From M3007 sp964589365 (GTDB lineage Bacteria; Bacteroidota; Bacteroidia; Chitinophagales; Saprospiraceae): a DNA stretch of 12,551 nt. Location: contig CAZPTQ010000154.1 of NCBI GenBank assembly GCA_964589365.1, positions 1 to 12,551 on the forward strand, read 5' to 3'. The stretch's first letter is position 1. Each line of letters starts with the position of its first letter. The position numbers and the translations under genes were made by a program. Below the pieces are notes generated by a model. It saw nothing but the letters and a program-made list of their open reading frames with translations, had not been told where the DNA came from and ran no database searches. Shown here piece by piece: positions 6,109 through 12,551 of the stretch.

Positions 6109-6186
6109 TCAGTTAGGGTATTCACTTGCAGCAGGGGCGCCTCTTTCCTCTTGTTCAGGGATTACACAGGGTGTATTTTCACCCAT
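6109..6186 (-). CDS. Possible 25-residue small ORF (doubtful)
   Basis: A minus-strand frame from ATG at 6186 to TGA at 6109, with an in-frame stop three codons before the ATG. It encodes a short hydrophilic peptide, MGENTPCVIPEQEERGAPAA plus five residues (SEYPN). It lies between the acyltransferase stop and the terminator at 6050-6083, so it would be transcribed. No ribosome binding signal or known family supports it. Chance is a fair explanation. Confidence 0.15.
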   Translation of the reverse strand: MGENTPCVIPEQEERGAPAASEYPN

Positions 6187-6256
6187 GGGGTTTTAGGTGT
6201 TTTCAAGGGTTGATGCAGCGAAATGAGAAAGCGTGAACGGCTCTGAAAGATTTTTT

Positions 6257-7405
6257 TCAAGAAAATTCTTTTGGCCTTTTTTTTAGCCTTAAAAATGGCC
6301 GCTCAATCAAAGCCCAACTGGCCCTGGCCAACAAATAAGTGCCGCCGAACGCCAGCAAGATATAGGTCGTTTGGGCCAATACAGGAGGCCAACCGCTCGC
6401 CAAAAGCCAATCGCCAAAGCCACGTTTCCAGGCATACTCAAACATGTGGTGGAACACATAAAGGCCATAACTGTACTTCCCTAGGTGTTGGAGGAAAGCG
6501 TTTTCGCATACCCGGCGCGTAGCAGCGCGCGTGTCAGGATTGAGCGCAAGAAAAAGGATGGAAGCGAATAAAATCGGTGAGAGGGTGTAGAGCCGATGCT
6601 CCGTACCATGCAGGAAAATTTGAAGGATTTCCCAGCCCGTCCAGCAGAAAAGAATCCGTGCAATCCAGAATTTGTAGGGCAAGGACTGAAGCCATCCGAG
6701 TCGCAACGCCACGGCAACAAACGCCCCGATGGCCAAGCCATCCATACGGCAAAAAGGCAGCGTGTACGCTGCCACGGAGAGTTCGTTGCCGACCACATGA
6801 TCGGTCATATTGCGCAGGCCCGTGCCCATGGCCAGAAGCACAAGGCAAAGAATTGCCAAGCCCCGTTTGGGCATATAATATACCACCAAAGGCCAGATCA
6901 AGTAGAACTGCTCTTCAATAGCCAAGGACCATAAGTGGTTGAGATTGAACACCTGACTGTGCCAAAGCCAGTCGTTTTTCAGCCCCATGGCAATGTTGGG
7001 CGTGAACGTGAAAAACCACGCGAAGGAGTCGTAACCCTGCAATCTTTCGGGTGCTTTCTCTATAAAAACGACGGTGAGCCAGGTCACAAGTACGGCAAAA
7101 TAGTAGAGCGGAAAAATGCGCAGCAGCCGCCGCCGATAAAAGCCCGAGAAGTAGCCGGGCCGCTCCCGAGAGTCGAGCAAAATGCCCGTGATTAGAAAGC
7201 CCGACAACACAAAAAACAAATCCACGCCCATCCAACCATTCTGGAAAATAAAGAAAGTCCGCTCGCTGGCGAAGTATTCCCGCATCAAAAAATGGCTCAG
7301 CAAGACGGTCAAAATAGCAATGCCCCGCACCCCGTCAAGCGCCGGGATATGGCCTCGAAAATTGATGTCGTTGACGCTTGATTGTTGCCTGTTGATCATT
7401 AGCAT
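6257..7405 (-). CDS. Acyltransferase 3 family membrane protein (OafA/YrhL-like)
   Basis: A 382-residue integral membrane protein with about ten hydrophobic helices and the family signature at its N-terminus: IPALDGVRGIAILTVLLSHF (20-39, with the presumed catalytic His38), GVDLFFVLSGFLITGIL (60-76) and the basic motif YRRRLLRIFPLYY (90-102). SLAIEEQFYLIWP, further in, is also typical. Members transfer acetyl or other acyl groups onto O-antigen, exopolysaccharide, peptidoglycan or small molecules across the inner membrane; the acceptor cannot be predicted without polysaccharide genes nearby. Two ATGs are possible, 7405 and 7399, both upstream of the conserved region. No attached SGNH domain is present. 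It is a single-gene unit with a terminator at 6050-6083. Confidence 0.92.
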   Translation of the reverse strand: MLMINRQQSSVNDINFRGHIPALDGVRGIAILTVLLSHFLMREYFASERTFFIFQNGWMGVDLFFVLSGFLITGILLDSRERPGYFSGFYRRRLLRIFPLYYFAVLVTWLTVVFIEKAPERLQGYDSFAWFFTFTPNIAMGLKNDWLWHSQVFNLNHLWSLAIEEQFYLIWPLVVYYMPKRGLAILCLVLLAMGTGLRNMTDHVVGNELSVAAYTLPFCRMDGLAIGAFVAVALRLGWLQSLPYKFWIARILFCWTGWEILQIFLHGTEHRLYTLSPILFASILFLALNPDTRAATRRVCENAFLQHLGKYSYGLYVFHHMFEYAWKRGFGDWLLASGWPPVLAQTTYILLAFGGTYLLARASWALIERPFLRLKKRPKEFS

Positions 7406-7542
7406 TTTTCAATATAAGCCCTGCGAATCAGAGGAAAAACTTGCGGTATGCCCTGATCCCCATGACGTATCCCAATTTTTCGACACAGCACGGGATTGTC
7501 GCATTAGCAGGGCTCGGCCCAATGGGTTAAAATTTTGTTTGG

Positions 7543-7582
7543 TTGGAGGCCTGTATTCACCGGGTGAGACACCGCCTTCCAA
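7543..7582 (-). terminator. Probable murI terminator hairpin
   Basis: TTGGAGGC (7543-7550) pairs with GCCTTCCAA (7574-7582) with one bulged base. Inside lies a second small palindrome, TCACC-G-GGTGA (7558-7568). On the minus strand the stem is followed by CCAAACAAAATTTT. It begins 26 bp after the murI stop. The rest of the 7406-7542 gap holds an AGCCCTGC/GCAGGGCT inverted repeat pair about 80 bp apart and no supported gene. Confidence 0.5.
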
Positions 7583-7608
7583 TAAATTCGGAATAACTCA
7601 TGTTCGGC

Positions 7609-8439
7609 TTAGACGACAAGTGCCAAATGTTTCGACCGCACTTCTTGCCCCAAAAATATCGCCGCCTTTCTGTCAAAGTCTTCAGCAGATTCAGTGGTGA
7701 AATACGATACGTTTCCACCTTTGCTGCACACCGCTTCTATTTCCGGATGGCGGTGAAGGTAGTCCAAAAGGCTTTTGGCCACTATTTCTCCCTGTGAAAG
7801 GAGTAGGACATTTGACGGCAAGTATTGGCGAATTTTTTTCTCCAACAAAGGATAATGCGTGCAGCCCAACACCACGGTGTCAATTTCGGAAGATTGCGCC
7901 AGCAGTTCCCCCAGACATTTTTTGACAAAATAATCAGCCCCCTCAGCTTCGTGTTCGTTGTTCTCCACGAGCGGCACCCACATCGGACAAGCCTGTTGGA
8001 ACACTTTTATTTCCGGGAAAAATTTCTCGATTTCAATAACGTAAGACCGCGAAACCACCGTACCGCGCGTAGCCAAAACACCGACATGTTTTGTTTTTGA
8101 AAAATTCCCTACGATTTCCGTAGTAGGCCTGATGACTCCCAAAACCCGTCGTTCCGGGGCGATTTTCGGCAAATCTTGCTGCTGAATCGTGCGCAATGCC
8201 TTGGCCGATGCCGTATTGCAAGCCAAAACGACCAACTGACAACCCATATCAAACAAATGCCGCACACACTCTAGCGTGTAATGATAAATAGTGTCAAAAT
8301 CACGCGGGCCATAAGGTGCCCGGGCGTTGTCGCCAAGATAGAGGTAGTCGTATTGCGGGAGTTTTAAGCGGATATCGCGAAAAACAGTCAGGCCGCCGTA
8401 GCCTGAATCGAAAATGCCTATGGGGGCGGGAGTCTGCAT
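7609..8439 (-). CDS. murI: Glutamate racemase
   Basis: A 276-residue cofactor-independent racemase that interconverts L- and D-glutamate in the cytoplasm and supplies D-Glu for peptidoglycan. Seen in the sequence are IGIFDSGYGGLTV (7-19, with Asp11 and Ser12), YLGDNARAPYG (34-44), ACNTAS (73-78) with the first catalytic Cys74, and GCTHYPL (192-198) with the second catalytic Cys193. Length is normal for the family. The ATG at 8439 gives the conserved short N-terminus; a TTG six codons earlier is a less likely start. The gene stands alone, divergent from the small gene at 8547, with a -7-like box in the space between. Confidence 0.96.
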   Translation of the reverse strand: MQTPAPIGIFDSGYGGLTVFRDIRLKLPQYDYLYLGDNARAPYGPRDFDTIYHYTLECVRHLFDMGCQLVVLACNTASAKALRTIQQQDLPKIAPERRVLGVIRPTTEIVGNFSKTKHVGVLATRGTVVSRSYVIEIEKFFPEIKVFQQACPMWVPLVENNEHEAEGADYFVKKCLGELLAQSSEIDTVVLGCTHYPLLEKKIRQYLPSNVLLLSQGEIVAKSLLDYLHRHPEIEAVCSKGGNVSYFTTESAEDFDRKAAIFLGQEVRSKHLALVV

Positions 8440-8482
8440 ATAAAAAAGGAACGCCAAACCTTTTGCTCAGCGGTGTGGTGCG

Positions 8483-8490
8483 CAAAGGTA
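8483..8490 (-). promoter_or_regulatory. -7 box candidate for murI
   Basis: TACCTTTG on the minus strand matches TAnnTTTG exactly and lies 43 bp before the murI ATG. No good -33 element is seen at the expected distance. Confidence 0.4.
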
Positions 8491-8546
8491 GAATGGGCGG
8501 GGGACGCGAGCGTATAAAAGTTTTTACTTAAGTTTTTGGTTAAAAT

Positions 8547-8987
8547 ATGGCCAATAAGTTGACGGCTTCTTGGAGTGCTTCTGTTTTCTGTAAAACTGCA
8601 TTTCTAGATTCAACGAGGCTCGGTATAACCCTTTACACATTCAAATCTGACGGTAGCTTGAGGGAAAGCATTGGTCTAGGGGCTGTTTCAAAAAATGCCG
8701 TTGGTTTGTATGGGTTTGCCTCTGATATTTTTTATATCCATCCCAATGAAGTATTTACATCCTACGGCACTTGGACTTCTGACGGGGATGTTTCAGAAGA
8801 TTATTATCGTATGGACAGCACGGACATAAAAAACAGCTTGGTTATAACCAAGATAGACTTGGCAAACAAGCGGCTGGAAGGTACTTTCCATGCTTCCTAC
8901 AACCTTCAAGAACCTCGGTTCAATCCGCTCAATCCGAAAAAAGTTACCTTCTCCGAGGGGCGTTTTTGGGCAACTATCCGGGATTGA
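8547..8987 (+). CDS. DUF6252-like small beta-rich protein lacking a signal peptide
   Basis: A 146-residue protein without clear catalytic motifs. The second half (SLVITKIDLANKRLEGTFHA, then VTFSEGRFWATI at the end) resembles the end of the DUF6252 proteins of Bacteroidota, which are small beta-sandwich lipoproteins of unknown function. Those normally begin with a lipoprotein signal; this one begins directly with MANKLTASWSASVF, and an in-frame TAA lies only two codons upstream (8541-8543). It may be a 5'-truncated copy that lost its export signal, or a cytosolic variant. It is divergent from murI (107 bp apart) and convergent with the GH92 gene. Family assignment is from remembered motif similarity only. 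Confidence 0.6.
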   Translation: MANKLTASWSASVFCKTAFLDSTRLGITLYTFKSDGSLRESIGLGAVSKNAVGLYGFASDIFYIHPNEVFTSYGTWTSDGDVSEDYYRMDSTDIKNSLVITKIDLANKRLEGTFHASYNLQEPRFNPLNPKKVTFSEGRFWATIRD

Positions 8988-9021
8988 AGTGTTACAGAAT
9001 TGGCTATAAGCACAAGGGCAA

Positions 9022-9127
9022 ATTTATTTCACGGAACGACGCAACGTTTTGATAGTTAAGCAATTAAAACGTTGCGCCGTCGCGTCGTCGCATGAACACT
9101 CTCGTTGCGTCGTCGCGTGAAATAAAT
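9022..9127. repeat. Palindromic intergenic element with nested hairpin
   Basis: The outer arms 9022-9046 and 9103-9127 are 25 bp long and complementary at 23 positions (ATTTATTTCACG, two mismatches, ACGACGCAACG). Nested inside the left half, CGCAACGTTTT (9040-9050) pairs perfectly with AAAACGTTGCG (9066-9076) around a 15-nt loop. GTTGCGYCGTCGCG occurs twice as a direct repeat (9071 and 9105). It lies between two convergent genes and probably also acts as a bidirectional terminator. It resembles REP/BIME or MITE-like repeats. Confidence 0.75.
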
Positions 9128-9138
9128 TCTCGCTTATA

Positions 9139-12087
9139 CTACTCCACCATTACCTCATCCGCAAAAACCCAGCAAGGATACCCAGCGCCCTTGTGCGTTG
9201 CCGGACATTGTCCCAGCGAAACGCCGACTACCCGTAGATATCGCGCTTTTTTCCCGCCCAATTCACAGCTGAGTTCTTTTTGCAAAAAGCCTGTTTCTGA
9301 TGCAGGGATATCACAAACATTTTCACCGGCAGGAACAAAAGTTTTCCCATCTTCCGAAATTTCCACCTGCAACTTGGTCGGAAAGAAAATCCAGGAGTTC
9401 TCGTCTTGCAGAAAATTGGCACGTACCCGATTGATTTTCTGTTGTTTACCGAGGTCTATCACCATATCGAGGTTTTTGCCTTCAAATCCCTGCCAGCCAC
9501 CCGTGCGGAAATCCGAGCCGCCCCGAACACCGTCCACAAGGCCATCGTCGCCACCGGCGGTGTATTGTGAGGAGTACAGGTTCTTATATTCCAACACCTT
9601 CATATCGCTGCGGATACGGCGGAATTCCACCATCACCGCATTGCTTTTATCGTTGCCTCGCTCGGCGTTCACGAACATCCTTTGGCTGCGGTCCACGGTG
9701 ATCGAACGCGTGTAGTCACGCCAATGCACCTTGCCTACGATGTCAGCAAACATGTAGCGCACTTTGGCTTCCGGGTCGGCACAACCAAGTTCGACTTCCG
9801 TTTTGTCTTTGAATATTGTTGCACCAGATTTTACAAAGGGCACGGGCACAATAGTGCGCCCGGTAATGGCCGAAGCAGGGCAATTGTGCTCAGCGGAACC
9901 CCAGGAGCCAGGCTTGTTGTCCATGTCAAATTCCAAAGTTCCGCCCCCTGTCAACATCTCGTGTGTTAGCCAGGATTTTGAATAGTCTTTCCCGTTGAAC
10001 AGCACTTTTTTGACATAGCATTTTTTGGAAGAAACGTCGGGGGCTTCCAACACAAAGGAGTTTCCATTGTCCAGATGAATCGTTGTTTTTTCAAACCAGG
10101 GTGTGCCAATCGTGTAAATCGGATCGCCCGGCACCACGGGGTAAATGCCCATGGCCGAGAGCACGAGCCAGGCCGACATTTGACCACAATCTTCGTTGCC
10201 GCTCAATCCATCAGGCTGGTCGGAATACATCGAATCCATGATTTGCCGCACGCGCTGCTGGGTTTTCCAAGGCTGTCCGGCGTAATTGTAAAGGTAGGCC
10301 ATGTGGTGGCTCGGCTCGTTGCCGTGAACATACTGACCGATTAGGCCCGTGATATCGGCCTGCTCGCGCCCAGTGGTTTTTGCGTGGGCTGTGAACAAGC
10401 TATCTAATTGGTTGGCAAATAATGCTCGCCCCCCAAGGAGTTTCATCATCCCACTTACATCCTGTGGAGCGGCGAAACGGTATTGCCAGGCATTGGCTTC
10501 CGTATAATTGAAATTCACCTCGAAGGGATCAAAAGGGGAATGCCATGACGCCCCACGACGAGCACGAAAAAAGCCGCTTTGGGGGTCAAACAGGTTTTTG
10601 TACGATTGTGCCCGGCGGGCAAATTCATCGGCAACATCGTTTTGATCCATGCTTCGTGCCGTTTGGCTAATGCACCAGTCGTCATAAGCATACTCGAGGG
10701 TTTTTGAGACAGATTCTGCTTCTTTATCGCTTGGCACAAAACCCATGTCCCGGTACCAGCGCAGGCCGTAGCGGTCGCTGTTGGCATTTTTCATCATCGC
10801 TTCAAGGGCCAGTTTACCGTCGTAGCCACGGATGCCTTTTGCCCAGGCATCGGCGATAACGGGGATGGAGTGGTTGCCAATCATGCAATCGGTCTCGTTT
10901 GCCGCCAATTCCCACACGGGCAAAAGCCCGCTTTCCTTGTATTGATTTAGGAAGGTTTGCACAAAATCATTGACGCGCTGCGGTTCCAAGATGGTGTACA
11001 GCGGATTGCAGGCACGATAAGTATCCCACAATGAAAAGACAGTGTACGCCCTCCCCACCCCACCCCCCGTAACGGCGGGAGTTTGGTGAATTTTGTTGTC
11101 CCTTCCCCGATAATTGCCGTCTGCATCGCTCCAAAGATTGGGTACCACCATTGTATGGTACAGCGCAGTGTAAAACGCTGTTTTTTGCGCGGTGCTCCCT
11201 CCTTCGACTTCGATTTTGGAAAGTTGCTGCGCCCATTTGGCCTGCGTTTCAGACTTCACTTTTTCAAAATCAAAATGGGCGCATTCTGCCTCCAGGTTCT
11301 TCCGCGCGCCTTCGATGCTCGTACCAGAAATACCGACAGTGATGACCAGCGGTTCGCCATCATTGTAAAAATCAAGCAGCCCCACGATTACTTTGCTGTT
11401 GACGGTGGGATTTGCTTCGCGAGGCGTTTTCTGCATGTCGAGCAAGACATTGGTGAAAAACGGCTTGGAGAACCGCGCCACGAAATATACATGTTGCTCC
11501 TTGGCCCATGATTTGGAAATACGGTAGCCGGCTATTTCGTTGCTGCTAATCACGCTCAATTGCGCATCTAAAACCTCATCACGGTGGCGCAAATCAATCA
11601 ATATCTCCCATTTTTCGGCATTTTCCGGGAAAGTGTAGCGGTGTACGCCCACACGTTCGGTCGCCGTTAGTTCGCACTTTATTCGGTCGCGCTCAAGGAA
11701 AACGGAGTAGTAGCCAGCCTCGGCTTTTTCCTTTTTTTTCTGGAAAGGGGAAGCATATTCTGAGGGTTCCAATCGCACGCCATTCAGGAATGGCATGAAT
11801 AGAATATCGCAATAATCGGCTACACCCGTTCCGCTCAGGTGTGTATGTGAGAAGCCGTAAATAAGCGAATCGGAATAATGGTAGCCCGAGCAGCCGTCCC
11901 AGTCGAGCATCGAAATGCGCGTGTCGGGACTGAGTTGCACCATGCCAAAGGGAGCAGTAGCGCCTGGGTAGGTATGGCCATGTCCGCCTGTGCCGATGAA
12001 GGGGTTGACGTATTTAAGTTGGCAGTAGGCGGTTGGCAGTTGGCAGCAAAGCGTAATGCAGAAACAGAGGATGCGGAGAGCGTTCAT
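9139..12087 (-). CDS. Secreted GH92 family alpha-mannosidase with C-terminal discoidin-like domain
   Basis: A 982-residue exported glycoside hydrolase. Residues 1-22 are a Sec signal peptide; its end, LPTAYC, lacks a convincing lipobox. The GH92 part starts at once with YVNPFIGTGGHGHTYPGATA, then a beta-sandwich and an (alpha/alpha)6 barrel. HGNEPSHH (588-595) carries Glu591, the expected catalytic acid. GNEDCGQMSAW (630-640) carries the acidic pair around the general base position. GH92 enzymes are Ca2+-dependent exo-mannosidases that remove alpha-mannose from N-glycans, yeast mannan and similar polymers; linkage cannot be told here. The family core is about 750 residues. The extra part holds a chitobiase C-terminal-like stretch (about 745-825) and a discoidin or F5/8-type sugar-binding domain (about 838-982, with VIDLGKQQKINRVRANF and FADEVMVE). 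No SusC/SusD genes are adjacent, so it is not in a visible polysaccharide utilisation locus. Confidence 0.95.
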   Translation of the reverse strand: MNALRILCFCITLCCQLPTAYCQLKYVNPFIGTGGHGHTYPGATAPFGMVQLSPDTRISMLDWDGCSGYHYSDSLIYGFSHTHLSGTGVADYCDILFMPFLNGVRLEPSEYASPFQKKKEKAEAGYYSVFLERDRIKCELTATERVGVHRYTFPENAEKWEILIDLRHRDEVLDAQLSVISSNEIAGYRISKSWAKEQHVYFVARFSKPFFTNVLLDMQKTPREANPTVNSKVIVGLLDFYNDGEPLVITVGISGTSIEGARKNLEAECAHFDFEKVKSETQAKWAQQLSKIEVEGGSTAQKTAFYTALYHTMVVPNLWSDADGNYRGRDNKIHQTPAVTGGGVGRAYTVFSLWDTYRACNPLYTILEPQRVNDFVQTFLNQYKESGLLPVWELAANETDCMIGNHSIPVIADAWAKGIRGYDGKLALEAMMKNANSDRYGLRWYRDMGFVPSDKEAESVSKTLEYAYDDWCISQTARSMDQNDVADEFARRAQSYKNLFDPQSGFFRARRGASWHSPFDPFEVNFNYTEANAWQYRFAAPQDVSGMMKLLGGRALFANQLDSLFTAHAKTTGREQADITGLIGQYVHGNEPSHHMAYLYNYAGQPWKTQQRVRQIMDSMYSDQPDGLSGNEDCGQMSAWLVLSAMGIYPVVPGDPIYTIGTPWFEKTTIHLDNGNSFVLEAPDVSSKKCYVKKVLFNGKDYSKSWLTHEMLTGGGTLEFDMDNKPGSWGSAEHNCPASAITGRTIVPVPFVKSGATIFKDKTEVELGCADPEAKVRYMFADIVGKVHWRDYTRSITVDRSQRMFVNAERGNDKSNAVMVEFRRIRSDMKVLEYKNLYSSQYTAGGDDGLVDGVRGGSDFRTGGWQGFEGKNLDMVIDLGKQQKINRVRANFLQDENSWIFFPTKLQVEISEDGKTFVPAGENVCDIPASETGFLQKELSCELGGKKARYLRVVGVSLGQCPATHKGAGYPCWVFADEVMVE
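12019..12046 (-). repeat. Heptameric repeat inside the GH92 signal peptide coding sequence
   Basis: Four contiguous 7-bp units read on the plus strand as TTGGCAG, TAGGCGG, TTGGCAG, TTGGCAG. They encode the CQLPTAYCQL end of the signal peptide. The period of seven is not a multiple of three, so the protein shows a seven-residue quasi-repeat only after three units. Confidence 0.75.
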
Positions 12088-12111
12088 GTAAGAATTGGTT
12101 TAAAAACGCTC

Positions 12112-12119
12112 CAAAAGTA
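12112..12119 (-). promoter_or_regulatory. -7 box candidate for the GH92 gene
   Basis: TACTTTTG on the minus strand matches TAnnTTTG, 24 bp before the GH92 ATG, giving a short leader. The expected -33 region overlaps the palindromic repeat and shows no clear TTTG at the right distance. Confidence 0.4.
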
Positions 12120-12130
12120 TGAAAGCCTAC

Positions 12131-12185
12131 AAACCTCGTAGGTTTTAGAAAACAACCTCGTAGGTTTTTTAAAACCTACGAGGTT
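12131..12185. repeat. Triple 15-bp palindromic repeat (AACCTCGTAGGTTTT)
   Basis: Two direct copies (12132-12146 and 12154-12168) and one inverted copy (12171-12185) of AACCTCGTAGGTTTT. The second and third copies form a perfect 15-bp stem with a 2-nt loop, starting one base into the OsmC stop codon. The unit is itself partly palindromic (AACCT and AGGTT). It should act as the OsmC terminator and looks like a dispersed intergenic repeat. Confidence 0.85.
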
Positions 12186-12551
12186 TAACACCACACAAAC
12201 TCCATCACCTGCTCCACCCCTTCTGCCAGGCTGAACGACACCGGGCAAGTCCGCGCCGCTTTTTCCAATATCTGTTGCTGCGTGTCGGTGTAATCGTTTT
12301 GGGGCATCACGAACCGGATGATTACTTTGGCAATACGGCGCGGATCGGCGGCCATGATTTTGGTGACCTCGGCGTAGGCGCCATTCATGTCAAACGCGTG
12401 GTTGCGTGCGCTGATGCCCATGATGGTGAGGGCGCAAGTGGCGAGGGAGGTGGCACAGAGATCGGTGGGCGAAAAAGCCTCCGCTTTCCCTTGGTTGTCC
12501 AGTGGCGCGTCGGTGATGATTTTCGTGCCGGAGAAGAGGGGTGTGGCTTCG
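12185..12551 (-). CDS. OsmC family protein (peroxidase-type), N-terminus beyond the window
   Basis: The last 121 residues of an OsmC/Ohr superfamily protein, open at the right edge, so perhaps 10-20 N-terminal residues are missing. Motifs are TDAPLDNQGKAEAFSPTDL (helical start of the domain), ATSLATCALTIMGI with the first conserved Cys, and RTCPVSFSLAEGVE with the second. The two cysteines form the active site by which family members reduce organic hydroperoxides in the cytoplasm; the general YhfA-like OsmC group fits better than Ohr. The stop codon abuts the triple palindrome at 12131-12185, which should end its transcript before the GH92 gene. Confidence 0.9.
   Translation of the reverse strand, partial: EATPLFSGTKIITDAPLDNQGKAEAFSPTDLCATSLATCALTIMGISARNHAFDMNGAYAEVTKIMAADPRRIAKVIIRFVMPQNDYTDTQQQILEKAARTCPVSFSLAEGVEQVMEFVWC

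Noticed and set aside
7182..7700. 172-codon plus-strand frame across the acyltransferase start and the murI end
   Set aside because: It runs antisense to two clear genes and through a terminator hairpin; no family resemblance.
8440..8457. TTG start for MurI giving six extra residues
   Set aside because: The ATG at 8439 gives the usual short N-terminus before IGIFDSG.
9092..9715. 207-codon plus-strand frame covering the end of the GH92 gene
   Set aside because: It overlaps the discoidin-like part of the mannosidase in antisense, starts within the palindromic element and has a low-complexity, Ser/Pro-rich translation without motifs.
12025..12087. Lipoprotein signal on the GH92 enzyme
   Set aside because: The residues before the Cys (TAY) do not fit the usual L-[AST]-[GA]-C lipobox, so a plain Sec signal is preferred.

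Overview
The window looks like chromosomal DNA of a Bacteroidota bacterium, probably an environmental lineage related to Saprospiria or Chitinophagia (the class is inference). Reasons are the family content (EF-G2-type elongation factor, DUF2024, a DUF6252-like protein, a large GH92 mannosidase), Bacteroidota-style -7 promoter boxes (TAnnTTTG) upstream of three genes or operons, the lack of Shine-Dalgarno sequences, and short heptameric and palindromic repeats between genes.

Layout. 1-137: an array of 7-bp repeats. 139-2274 (+): an EF-G paralogue in which the usual catalytic histidine of the DTPGH motif is Leu, as in the GTPase-deficient EF-G2 class, followed by a hairpin. 2483-4148 (-): a compact cluster of protoglobin, then a membrane-anchored DUF2024 protein, then a MarR-type repressor with a four-cysteine C-terminal tail. 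Near-identical palindromes (TTAGYAATCCTAA read on +) lie upstream of the protoglobin gene and upstream of the marR gene, suggesting an autoregulated gas- or redox-responsive regulon. This is the most promising possibly undescribed system here. 4386-5221: an attC-like folded sequence followed by an AT-rich TerC-family membrane transporter gene, probably acquired horizontally. 5433-6036: a 604-bp deletion derivative of an ISAs1-family insertion sequence with perfect 25-bp terminal inverted repeats and a broken transposase. 6050-7405 (-): an acyltransferase-3 membrane protein with its own downstream terminator. 7609-8439 (-): glutamate racemase MurI. 8547-8987 (+): a small DUF6252-like protein without a signal peptide. 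9022-9127: a palindromic intergenic element between convergent genes. 9139-12087 (-): a secreted GH92 alpha-mannosidase with C-terminal accessory domains. 12131-12185: a triple palindromic repeat. 12185-12551 (-): the C-terminal part of an OsmC-family protein, cut by the window edge.

Most genes are single transcription units (translation, cell wall, glycan degradation, stress defence). The protoglobin/DUF2024/MarR cluster is the only clear operon-like group, and the 4386-6036 stretch is the only clear accessory or mobile segment. All calls rest on reading the sequence and remembered family motifs; no database search was run.
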